Assembly (NCBI RefSeq): GCF_001039355.2
Contig: NW_019775566.1
Span: 166,007-230,006, forward strand
Origin: Lingula anatina
Taxonomy: Eukaryota > Brachiopoda > Lingulata > Lingulida > Lingulidae
Direction: 5' to 3'
Length of the DNA: 64,000 bases
Under the pieces are notes generated by a model that ran no database searches, had not been told where the DNA came from, and saw only the letters and a program-made list of their open reading frames with translations. A program made the translations under genes and the position numbers. This document shows, in pieces, positions 1 through 11,602 of the stretch; position 1 is the stretch's first letter; the number at the start of each line of letters is the position of its first letter.

Positions 1-1993
1 GACAGTCTTTCAAATTATCTTGGTTGATCCATCTTCAGTTTTGACCGTCTTCTGACAAAAATGATATACCCGTCAATGTAAACTTGAAAAACTGGCCGTC
101 TTCAGGAGGACCCAGAAGACAGCCTCAATCTGCCCCTGAAGGTTTTAAGCATTGGGTTTACAAAGTCTAGGTAAAACTGTTAAAACTCAACCTTCACTGT
201 CCAACAGTTCAGAATTATAAAGAATAGAAGAAAAGAAGCACAGACATTCAGTGAAAAAGAGGCCAAGTCCTTGGTGGTTAACATTTCATGATATGGATGT
301 TGATTTTGCTTTTCTGTTGTTTTTCATCTTCTTGATATCTGTATCAATATATCTGTAGTATTGGTTATTGATTCAGTGTATTGCATCTAAATAGATTTTC
401 TCTTTTTCATATTTCTTATGTTATATGAAAATTTAATGGGTATTTTCCCTCATTTTATTCAGTGTAGATGTGTATATGAAAATTAAATGGGTATTTTCCC
501 CCATTTTATTCAGTGTAGATGTGTATGTGAAAATTTAATGGGTATTTCCCCCCCATTTTATTCAGTGCAGATGTTTTCTATTTCTTAATATTATTTTCTG
601 TTGTTTATGTAAGTGTAACTAAATTGACGTTCAAGAAAACACAGTTGGATAAGAAAATGCTTTCAAATGCATCCATCTTGGTTTATATTTTATGTAAAAA
701 GTGACTTTATTAAGACTGTAATAAGCATAAGATTGTCACAGGCAGAAAGGTTGTTTTATTTATACAAACCAAATTAAGTCTAATATTTAAAAGGAAATTT
801 TTATCATAGGTATTGTTATTATTTCTGCACATGTGGTATCATATGATGCTTACTGTTGGGAAAGATCAACCTTTTAAAAATAATGCTTTTTTTGTAAGGA
901 GGGTTAAACTTTCTGGTTTGATGTTTAAACTTTACCCAATCATTTGTTTAACAAAGTTGGTCTCAAATTTAAAATTGGAAAAATTCTTTTGTTGTGCTCT
1001 AAAACAATACAACTGTTGGTCCCTGGTAAAAAAAGTGCAAATACTTCTTTAAGTAGACATCTAATAATCAGCTTAATAAATTCTTAAAATTTGAACATTC
1101 CTATTGGGTGGTAGCAATGCAAATGAAAAGTAAACTACCTATAGCTAATAGTTCTTTTCTATACAGTGAAAGCACTTAAAAGTAAAATGCTACATGGAAA
1201 TGGATTTTAATGATTCCAAAATTATGTACCTGAAAAATTGATAATTTTTCCTGGTTGAAATGATCGAGTCACTACCGTAAGTTTTCTGTGCAAAACAATC
1301 TTTTGTTAATTCAAGAATGAATCAAGCCTCTCTGTTCAAATATGAAAACATACGTAGTGCCAAAGAAAATAAACTTTCTAAATCTTCATAACTTCATTTG
1401 CACAAATGTGTGACTGTATTAATGGTGAAGTTGTTATATGGTGATTGGCTAATTGGACATTAACCCAAACCACATAGGCAAATACACGATGATGAATATT
1501 TAATTTACATCAGTTTCTTACAGCTAATATCATACAAAAGTTTGCAGAAATGTAGTTGTTTCCTCTCTCTACTCTATCATTTTCTTCATTTTATTCTAAT
1601 ATTTGTCTTTTTGTACATATATGATTTATGCGTAATTTCTATGTTACTACAAAGTTTTTAATAAATGTAAAAAAAAAAAATCAATAAACAAAATTTGCTG
1701 TATCAGAGAAAAAAATTAAACCTTAATATCTTATTTAAATCTTAACAATTGAAGCTTTTAAATACCTGTCTTTTGTCAGTAAATGTTTCAAATGAGATTA
1801 AGATTGAACCAACAAGAGAACAAATGCCTCACACCAAATGAAACCAAGTTAAACCAAGAAGTGGACCAGGTTTTAAAACCAGTTTTCTCCCAGGTGTCCA
1901 CTACATTGAAAATTTCCTGTGAACTTTATAAGAATGTCAGAACAATAAAACTTTCCCATTGGCCAAACTTTTTTTCAGAATTGCTGTCTGCCA
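1..1993. other. METTL17 downstream region, no coding gene seen
   Basis: I see no convincing coding exon here; the short open frames are low-complexity AT-rich sequence. The part next to 1994 is probably the METTL17 3' UTR. A minus-strand AATAAA (plus-strand tttatt near 1590) would end that transcript about 400 nt after the stop. On the plus strand an AATAAA near 1659 is followed at once by an A-run of about 11 bases. That resembles the 3' end of a plus-strand transcript from a gene left of the window, or a retrotransposed tail. Confidence 0.5.
423..572. repeat. Tandem repeat, about 3 copies of a 51-bp unit
   Basis: Three consecutive units start near 423, 474 and 525. Each contains atgaaaattnaatgggta, then a C-run, then cattttattcagtg. 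The units differ mainly in C-run length (ccctc, cccccc, cccccccc) and a few substitutions. It is a short minisatellite in noncoding sequence. Confidence 0.9.
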
Positions 1994-4900
1994 TCATTTG
2001 TCCTTGTTAAAGAATACTGTGCCATACAGGGTTCTCTTTTGTTTTAAATTTTCCTCAGAATCGGCATCAGTGCTTTCTTTGGTTTCTGTCATCTCATCAG
2101 TAAAATCTCCCACGTCAAGTAATGTAATTGCTTGACCAAGATCATCTCTTTGAGTAAATTCGTCTTGATTGTTGACATTGGAAAGCATTACTTTCTCATT
2201 GTCATGCATTCCTTCTTCCTCATCTTCTGATCTGTAATTTTCGTATTCTTCCCATTGTTCAAATATCTCCATCTGATCCTCATGGCTTTGAACTATAGCA
2301 TTTCCTCTGGCTTCATACGTGCTCCTTTCTTCCCACAGTTCACTTGAGGGTTCCACGTCAAAACGGGGATCATCAAGCTCGCCCATCTGTTCTTCCTCTT
2401 CCTCTTGGTAATGCATATCACCATCTCTGCCTTCTTCCTCCTCATCAAAGTTGGTATCTGCATTTCCCAAGCTTGTCATTGATTGCAGTGCCATCTCCAG
2501 TTTTGGTTGTTGTTCAGACTTCTCTGCGTCTGCTTTAAGTTTGGCTTCTTTCCTCTTCCTGATCTTCTCTTTGATGGCATCGGCCTTGGTGAATGACTTT
2601 TCCACATCCTCCAGGCCCTGGAAGGGCAGCATGTCGCCCCACCTGCTTCTCTTTACAGTTTTGTAGACTTCCCTTTGAAAATAAAAAAGTTCAAAGTCAG
2701 TTTTCCCCTGAACTTACACACTTCTAAATTTTTTTACATCAGGTCAGCTTATCAAAAAGTTTCCAGTGTACACGATATGTTAAAATTATTACCCTAAAGT
2801 TATATGATGAACCCAGGGCCCCATGTTAACTATCAGAACCTGGTAGTCCTGTAGGGGTTCCAGCTATCAAGGTGTACCAGCCCGTATTGTTAACTCAGTT
2901 GCCCAATTTTTATTACAAATAAGCCTGTATATAACAGGGTTTGACATATGTGCATTTTTAGGCATTTGCCCTGGTTGGTAAATAGGTGTGAAAATCTACT
3001 TTCCCCACTCCAAAATATTTTATAACTGGGGGTGGGGGACACAAAGTTATCAACTTGTAGGGGAAGGGCTTTGTATTTAATTACATAGCATGTGTGTGTT
3101 AACATTAATGGGGAGTGTAGTCCTCTCTCTGAGTGATTTGATTTAAAGGGATAATAACTCTTCGTTTTGGCCAAAAAATTAATTTTCCTGGAGTAAACAA
3201 CAATTTTCCCCATACTTACCAATGGTTTATGAATCCATTTTTATATTCAAATTTAGTCCCTGTTTTTTTTCTAAAAAGTTTGGTTTTTTGTTAAAATCTC
3301 TTAAGAGATTATAACAGAGTACAGCCATCAATGGAGGTCACGTGATCTGAAGACAAGCTCAGATATCAGAATAATAGCTATAACTGCCGTTTTTGTGGTA
3401 AAACAGAATATATTATGTTTCTACGAGTTATTCACAATGTTTTTATTGTGAAATATAGATATCATACGAAGAGTTATTATCTCTTTAAGTATTAAATGCC
3501 AAAGAAAATGGGAAAATATTGATCGCATATTACAACTTAATTGACAAGCAACAAGCTGATGATATACCTCTTAGAATTTCAATTGTAAGGTTAACAACAT
3601 GAATTGTCAATCTCTACTTTCTACCCGTTTATGCAATACTGTAACTGTACAACCTTTTTTTACCGAGAAAAAGAGAGTCCAAGTATGTAAATGTGTATGT
3701 GTGTGTGTGTGTGATTCATAAGTCAAAAACTGTAAGATTGTATATTTATTTGCTACTGAAAAAAAAAAATTAAATGCCATGTGTCTGTGAAACTTCCAAT
3801 TATCTATACCTGCACATGTAATATAGGGCTATGCATTGTCACTCACCAAACCCAAATTTAACTTAGAAGAATACAAAATACTTTGTCAAATATGAAGTTA
3901 ATTTTACTGCCGATCTTTGTACACAAAGAAACAGAAAATGAGCAACATGATAATGACCTAATCTTAACGTGACAGTGTTTGCTTTCCCCATACTTGTAAT
4001 TTGCAATTATGAAGATGGATTATCTACGCTAATGCATGTCGGGCCCTGGATGTACCCAATGTTGTCTTTAAACAGCTCTCCCTTTCCTAGGCTGGCTTTC
4101 AAAAAGTACTTATAACATATTGACTAACTTATTGCTGTGAAGTAACAGTTATTTTTAAAAAAAAAAGCCTTCGGACAGTTAATGTTAACTTCTACAGAGA
4201 AGGAAGAACCTGGTATTTACGATATGACTGATTGATATTCGTAAGGTCAATATTATTTTTATAATATATCAAGCAGTATTGGTAATGGCACTTACCTTCC
4301 ATGTGTTCTTGCAGTGAAAACCACATTTCTGCTCTTGCCATCAGCACAGCACAGGTGACACTTGATGTGTTTCGTGCCTATCTGTGGGATGTAAACCACC
4401 CTTGGCCATGGGGCGGCATCTTCAGGTTTCTTTTCTTTCTTGAATATGAGGTAAGTGAATCTGTCCCTCAGCATGTCATCCTCGCTTTTCTGAAAAATTT
4501 GGAAAAAAAAATTGCATGAGCTGTTTTCAGTATTTAAACATGGACTGTGTTAGTAACATTGCCAATAGCGAAAGTTATATCAGCAGTGAATTTAAAATGT
4601 GAAAAAGCCAAGTAAAATGTAATTGTTTTTTAGATGAAGTTTGAAATGAAAATCATAAATGCAGAAAGTACAGGACTCCTTGAACAATTTTTTTTTTTTG
4701 CGTGTACGAAGAACAACAGTTTCTTTGAAGCAGCAGATGAATTTTAATGACAACTGAAAAACAGCACACTTTAAAAGGACATATGTTGACCCACCATATA
4801 CAACATCATTGGCTTGAAAGGTGTCTCAAAAACGCACTTTGTTGTTTCTCGAAAAGTTCTTGGGCAGACTTGTGTATGAGGACACTGAAGATAAGTATAC

Positions 4901-7900
4901 ATATCACTAACTAAAGATGGTAAAGATAAACCCTGAAGCCAAACAAATTCAAATTAATAGTAAAATTGGCCACTGGTTCATTTTTGACCACTGCAAGCCT
5001 GGGATGTGGAAACCTTTTGATAAACAAATGACAATATTTTCTTCTAGTTATAACTGTGACTTCGGCCAACACATTTAAAATCAATATCATCAAATGTAAA
5101 ATCGATAGTTACATAATATAATCCATGTTTTAAACTGAAATAATGTTATTTGACATGCTTTAGAAACTATAATATAACCGAAATTCAAAAGTTTCATTAC
5201 ACAGATTTCACGGTACTCACAGGAGCAAAGAGATGACCAGCATATAGCTCAGTAATACTATCGTCTTCTTCTACCTGTTCTGCTGTGTTTATCAACTAAG
5301 AAAAAATTACATTAAGTTAAAATAATACAATCAAAATAGATAACATTATCTGTATCATAATTTGAAAAATCACGTTAGTATTACATCACATAACATACTT
5401 TTTTGTGGTTAATATATCAGACAACAACGTTTTTTACTTGTTCGTTACAGTTCACAGGACTTCAACTCCACTTTTTACACTGCTACATGAAGGAACTTGT
5501 TTCTAAGAGAGTAAGTGGTAATTACTTCTTTAAAAAAAACTCCAACTTGAGGAATATTTAAAAATGCAATATTATTTTGCAAATTTAACTAAAACCTGAA
5601 ATCCTCTCTCCCTCTCCTAATCCCTCCTCTCTCTCTCTCTCTCTCTCTCTTGCTCTCTCACTCACTCACTCACTTTAAGGATGTGCTCCCTAACCTCCAT
5701 CATAACAGTGTGAGCAGTCTTCGAGGCCAACTCCATGAGGACCTACAAAATTTACATAAGTCACTTAGATATGAGCCTAGGTTTAAAAAAATTAAAAACC
5801 TCTGAACATTTATCATTTAATTGCAGATCTTGACGAATCTCCAGAACCATCAGAATTGAATTATAAAATGCTAAATTCCATGTTTCTGCAGAAAAAGCTC
5901 ATGTCTGGTCACTACAAAAAATTTGATCCAACTGCTTTTGATCTAAATACTCGAATGGCAAAATACATGTTCAGAGAATGTTACACTTTTAAAAAACTTT
6001 CCTGGTTCTTCTAAACATTTATGGTCCTTACCATATATCCTCCAGGTTTCGTCCTTTTCCACATCTGTTCACAGATTTCCAGTCTCTCACTTTTAGAGGA
6101 TAACTCAAATAGAGAAAAGGCGCTCACTACCAGGTCATTTTGATACTAAAATGAAAAATTAAAAAATCTATAAAAAACAATTTACAACAAATAAATAAAA
6201 AAAAAAATAAATAAAATAAAATTACTGAATTTTGAAGCCCCAAAATATTATGTAAAATGAAAAATTTGATTTTCCTTTAATCCCTGCTTTCACGAATTGT
6301 TTTCATTTATTTTTAAGTTGAATTCATTTTTTAATTCTAAATTTAATTACATTGAATCCAATTTGAACCTGGACAAAATATGTCTTAAAAAGTTGATTTC
6401 GATACTTGTTTCATCTCCTTGATACTAAACAACTTTCCAACAAACCAAAAGTCCGCAAAAGTGGAACTACATGTTTTCATTAGATTACTAGAAACCATCC
6501 ATTCATTTCAAAATTCAGGAATCAATGTATCTTCACTCTTGGGCTACGGTCAAAACTGGCAGTCAACAGCAATACTTTTTCATTAATAAAATAATCGCGG
6601 TACTGTACCCGTAGTGTTTCTGGCATGTTGTATCTGAAGTACACATTCTTGAAGTGTGGTTTGCCATCTGGGTCGCCACCTACAGTGTTGAAAAATAAAT
6701 TTTGCAAAATATGACTGGTATGGAAGAAGTTTTATATTACTCACGCTCACATGCAAACTTATGCATAAAACACCAGTCATTCTTAAGAAAAACTATGTTT
6801 TATCACATGAATGAGATCTATAAAATCTACATAATTCAATTTAAGACAAAGGTGTCATTCCACAGCAAGCTTAAGGCCAGGTTGAACCAGAGCAGTATAT
6901 TTATGTCATACCAGTTGGTTAACCTTACCATGAAGCAGTAGCTTAGCTAGATCGTGCATTTCTACAGAGTTGTCCACAAGAAAATGCTCCCAGATCGAAT
7001 TCTTAAACACGGTATTTGCAGCCCTGAAAAATAATGTTTTTAAAATAGCCGATTAGGTGGTTACATGGTTGTTGTGCACAAATCTTCACAGAAGGGCAAT
7101 GTGGATAGCTAGTACCCTCTACCAGGGCGACTGATAGATTTTTACGGATATTCACAGATATGTCTCTAGCTAGATTGTCATTTTAACTCTAAGTCATGAC
7201 TTAGAGTTAAAATGACTCTAGCTAGATAGATTGTCATTTTAACTCTAAAAATTTTTATTTTTATGACTCTAGCTAGATAGATTGTCATTTTAACTCTAAG
7301 TCATGACTTAGAGTTAAAATGACAATCTATCTAGCTAGAGACATATCTGTGAATATCCGTAAAAATCTATCAGTTGCCCTGGTAGAGGGTAGATAGCTAG
7401 TGAGTAGCCACTTGTGGAAATTTTTGAGAATATCTAGTGAATGCATTTCTCTCTGTGGTTCTTGATAGAGGGTAGAAGATCATTGCATCTGCATTGCATC
7501 TTAAGGAGGCTCTCTCATATTAGGTCCAGTACTTTTTTTATGACAGCGGCTAATTATCAAAATATAATATGCAATAAAATACGTAATTCATCCTTTAATA
7601 AAAGCTTTGTTGTTATTTTGATCGAAAAAAGTAACAAATATGTCAACAAAACGTTGTGTTCAGCAATGAATGCTTGGAATTTTATGATGCATCGTACGCA
7701 CTCACGAATTTGTTCACAAACTGTCATGATATTCAGGGCACTACCTCTCAAAAACGAGCTGGATTACGCCCATTTTTATTCATATCTTTTTATCTTTCAT
7801 ATCTAGATTGTCTTACAACGCTTTATCAAAATTGCTAAGGCAGAAATTGTGTTTCTGAAATAGGAGAAAGACTCTGTAATTCCAGTACTAGCTTTATCTT

Positions 7901-10900
7901 TTTCTCTTCCCGTTTCTAGTAAGGTGAGTGTTTCTGTGTCATTGGACAACTCACCACATTACGGATCCTGTTCCTGACCCAAAGTCAAACAGTGTCCCTG
8001 GTTTAAACTCTGGATCCCTTGCCTTGATCTGAAATAAGACAACACAGTGACCATTAATGATAATTTCATTCCGTGGACATTGCTTGAGACACACCCCAAT
8101 AACCATCTTAGTTTTTTTCTGATTTTAAAATGATAAAAAGAAGTTAAAAGTGAAAATTTTAATCGTCATAAATTTTAAAATAATAAATAGGCCATAGGTG
8201 TCACCCATCAATAACAAGTTGGAGACATAAGTATGTAGTTATCTTTTATCATTTTTATTAATAGTAAATAAATCCCTTGTGAAGCAATGGGAAAAAACTT
8301 TCATTTACTTGTGTGATACAAGCCACATAATCAGAGCACTGGTCCAGGTCAAGAACAATGTTGGATAGATATATGTCATATTCATTACATAATGGATTGC
8401 GATTTACTCACAAATTATGGAAGAAGTTTGGTACCTGACTATTTTATAAACAGACCTAACACTTATAAGTTTTACAATCTTTTTGCTTCAAAGAATATCA
8501 ATATATTGAAAAACCTGTATATTCATAAAAATAATCAATGAGAGCCTCAGTTTACCCCCCGGGTTAAATAATACTGTTATATGTTCTCACTGTGAAGACA
8601 AGAGAAATAAATGAAATGAAATGAAAATAGATTCAAAATTTCAATACAGAATATTTTATGAGATAAAGATAGATTAAATCTGTACATACTTCATGGAAAA
8701 CCCTGACCAAGTCTGCATACTCCCTGTCCAGCCTTGCTACCATATATACCATACTTTGGTGTTGGTTATATCTGGAAACAACAACAAAATAGAGCATCTT
8801 GACAATTAAATTGTGTTATATATATACATAATATAGAATCAGAGATGAAAGTGGACTTTTTTTTTTGAAAAAGCTGAAAAATGCAAGCACCATGGTGAGG
8901 TCACAAAAACTAGTACCCAAAGATACACTCCATGGGTTTGAAAATCCCCAAATCTTCGAATTTTTTCATCCACAGCTTCTTATAAAACCTTACATACACC
9001 TTAGAAATGATTTATCACCTTAAATACTTTTTGGAGTGTACCTGATGTTGATATTTCTATTGGAACTTATAGGAAAATGATCCCTGTCAAAATAACCTGC
9101 CAGTCATTTTATGCTTAAGTCAACCTGCCCTTTTTAAGTTTTATCAAAGGTCAAATCCAAGTGCAGAGAGGGACAGATAAATGATTAGGAGTCCGAGAAA
9201 ATTGCTTATTTTTTCAGGAAAATCCATTTTGGCATATTAATCTCATGGTGTACATGTGTACCTTTCACAAATTACTTACTTCATTGGCCTCCAATTGTTC
9301 CCTCTTAAGTGAATCTTTGCTTGGACTTCTTTGAAAATTCCCTCTTTCACACTTTTCAGTTTGCCAGGCTTTAGCTCAGAAAAAACAATATTACCTAGAA
9401 AAGAAAATAAGATGTCAAAGCTCATGAGAACAGAGAAGAAGCACGGTCTACCTCTTTAAAAACTTCCTCTAAATAAGGGTATCCATGAAACATCCCATAC
9501 ACAAATCCAGCAGCCCTCTTCATCAGTCTCATAGAGAAAGGTGGGAATCTCCCCAAATTAATTTCTATCCCTGATAGACAGCTATAAGACTCTCCTTTGG
9601 ACCATATTCACATAAAGGCCTACGTTAATTGTATACGTTTGTGTTTGAATACACACTGAACATTTCTACTACTACCAGGTACTTGAATAGATAGACAAAG
9701 ATATGTTCAATCAGTCTTACTAAGTATCAAATTCTACTTCATACAGTTCTATCAAAATCATTTCGTTCTGCACAACATTATTACACAGCAGGCCCGTAGC
9801 CAGGGGGGGTTCGGGGGGTTCGAAAGAACCGCTCTTTTTGCTGGGAAAAGGTCCACTTTGGGTAAAATTTGATCTAGGTACATGAAGTTTTTATAGAAAA
9901 AGGTCCACTTTTCTAGAAAAAGAAACCCCCTTTTGAAATTGCTGGCTACGGGCCTGCACAGTCATGAATTAAAAATGCCCAAATGCAAAACAAGTAAAGA
10001 CAACCTACGTTCACTGATAATCTTGTTTTCCATTTCCTCGGCTTTGGCAAGCAGTTCATTCTCTTCCAATGGCTTCATCCTGCCAAATAAGGATCTCTGA
10101 AGCTTGGCAGCCTCCAGTTCGAGAATTTTCCTTGAGACATCTAAAAAAGGATAAGAAAAGAATTGGTTTGTATACTATATATACGTATGTAACAATCTTG
10201 GCAGAATGCAGGCCTATCTAAGATAAGCTTATATTTGCAGCTTTAGCCAATTACTAATATCTTCACAAAATTAATAACAAAACTGCTTTAAAATTATAAT
10301 CCATATCTAGTATCCTCTTAAAATTATCTAAACATTGTCTTAAAATAACTGTTCCAGGTAGGCTTAGAGTGTTTTCTAAGTCTCTCTATTTAATTTATTT
10401 ACTAAACTTATATTGATTGAGGGTAAAAACACGATTAATATTAAATTTATCTTTCCAATGGTCCTCCATAATATGGTCAGAATTGTATTTTTTTTTTGTT
10501 TCACCTGTACTTTGATTTGTTTTAACAGACTCTGGAATACTGTCAGCCAGGATTGAAAATTATTTGACAGTATACATCCCTGGGGTAGTGCTAGCAATTT
10601 TTTTCACTTAGCCAAATCATCACTTTTTTGTCAATTTGTTATGAAAATGGTTTTAACTTGACTAAAATTTGTCAAATCAAGTCCTTTTTGTTTAGCCAAT
10701 TTAAGTCAGTTTTAGCATTTGGCTAAATTGGCGAGTGCTAGCGCTACCCCAGCATCCATAGTAGGCCTTACCATACTTATCCATGACCGCTTCAACTGCA
10801 TCCTGCAACTCAAAGGGCAACTCCGCTCTTGACACTGTCACTTTACCAGGATGCTTCTTGTACTTGTATTTCAGTTGCTGCACATTGATCTCATCCATCA

Positions 10901-11507
10901 TTGCTGAGTCGAGTTCTACATTCACCCTGGCAAAGTTTTCTTGGGATGATGGTGAATCTATATCTCTGAGAGGCTCGTTTTTCTTTTTCTTCCGTTTGTT
11001 CTCCTTTGCCTGTTTCCCAGGACCATTATCTTCCCATGATTCAGTTTTATCTGTGTAATATTTCTGGTTTACATATGCTGACAGCTTTATCTGATGGAAA
11101 AGACATGAAAATTACAGTATTAACATTTTACATACATGAAAGCTTGATTAAAAAAAACTTTTGAACACGCCTTACAGTAAATAAACATGCCAATCAAACA
11201 ATGCATGCAAATACACCTATTGCCTCAGTTATCGACCTTGCATGCAAAATTGTGGTAAATACTAGAAATAGTGAAACAGTACTTAGTAGTACTGCAAAAA
11301 GGCTTAACTTAAGTTCGGTCAGTATAATAAGGCGATATTTTGACTGCCTTACCACTAACTTCGAAAACAAACACTACAAAAACTGCATTAAAATTGAGCA
11401 CCAGTCCCTCCTACCTGTCTGCGATGCAACAGTGGACTAATATGACGGACTGGTAAAACATTTTTCAAGAAAAACAAATTACGCGTGGTCCGCAAGGCAG
11501 CAGACAT
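1994..11507 (-). CDS. METTL17: METTL17, mitochondrial ribosome assembly methyltransferase-like protein
   Basis: Fourteen coding exons (minus): 11507-11415, 11090-10772, 10140-10009, 9394-9280, 8771-8690, 8028-7955, 7023-6929, 6679-6609, 6145-6032, 5742-5674, 5295-5221, 4884-4795, 4489-4296, 2672-1994. They join in frame to about 733 aa; human METTL17 is about 456. Seen: a basic N-terminus ([13 protein letters not shown]) typical of a mitochondrial presequence; the SAM-fold motif DFGSGTGS at about 262-269; the conserved [11 protein letters not shown] block at about 332; and CPH-x3-C-x9-C at 414-430 followed by CHLCC at 487-491. In the human protein four Cys in these blocks bind a [4Fe-4S] cluster (known of the family). 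It acts in the mitochondrial matrix on the small ribosomal subunit. Odd: a long acidic C-terminal tail (roughly 580-733) absent from the human protein. The end of exon 6609 is the least certain junction; GTATTG or GTGAAG downstream are alternative donors. It shares a promoter with MVD. Confidence 0.95.
5623..5673. repeat. CT-rich microsatellite
   Basis: A CT/CTCA simple repeat in the METTL17 intron runs right up to the donor of the 5742-5674 exon. In the transcript the donor itself is GTGAGTGAGTGAG, so the first intron bases are a tandem GTGA repeat. Confidence 0.85.
7104..7400. mobile_element. Foldback (long-TIR) element with 9-bp target duplication
   Basis: The element runs 7113-7391 and lies in a METTL17 intron. 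Its ends are TACCCTCTACCAGGGCGACT and the matching complement, and the two arms pair over roughly 100 bp each. The 9-bp GATAGCTAG occurs at 7104-7112 and again at 7392-7400. The middle holds further direct and inverted copies of an atttta-actctaagtcatgac motif. A second copy lies at 34480-34612. A 9-bp duplication suits Mutator-like elements, but no transposase is present, so the superfamily is inferred. Confidence 0.85.
9784..9961. mobile_element. Small TIR element (168 bp) with CACAG target duplication
   Basis: The element spans 9789-9956 in a METTL17 intron. The ends are CAGGCCCGTAGCCAG and its inverted partner CTGGCTACGGGCCTG. The 5-bp CACAG flanks it at 9784-9788 and 9957-9961. Inside, aaaaaggtccactttt is found twice. 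Diverged relatives are visible near 50450-50512 and 54945-55010 (ggtccactttt ... gaaattgctgg). Superfamily not determined. Confidence 0.85.
10575..10757. mobile_element. Small foldback element (about 173 bp) with CATCC duplication
   Basis: Ends CTGGGGTAGTGCTAGC (from 10580) and GCTAGCGCTACCCCAG (to 10752) are inverted partners, and pairing continues into TTAGCCAAAT. The pentamer CATCC lies on both sides. The right end is about 19 nt from the donor site of the METTL17 exon ending at 10772, so the insertion sits just inside the intron. Confidence 0.8.
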
Positions 11508-11602
11508 GTTTTTGAAATAGGCAATGATTGAACACCGATAGTACGCCATGTGTTTGTTTACGGCGGGCTATCACGCCACCTGCATCACACCATTTACAAA
11601 GC
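11508..11602. promoter_or_regulatory. Bidirectional METTL17/MVD promoter
   Basis: Only 95 bp separates the METTL17 ATG (minus, 11507) from the MVD ATG (plus, 11603), so both transcripts must start here or in hidden 5' exons. No TATA box is evident. The sequence ATCACGCCAC at 11570-11579 differs at one base from the classic sterol regulatory element. That is meaningful because vertebrate MVD is an SREBP target (known). Its use here is inference. Confidence 0.7.

Noticed and set aside
423-572. CRISPR array
   Set aside because: Three direct tandem units without unique spacers in an animal genome: a minisatellite.
2890-3222. 110-aa minus-strand frame in the last METTL17 intron
   Set aside because: The flanking exons splice in frame without it and the sequence shows no conserved family feature.
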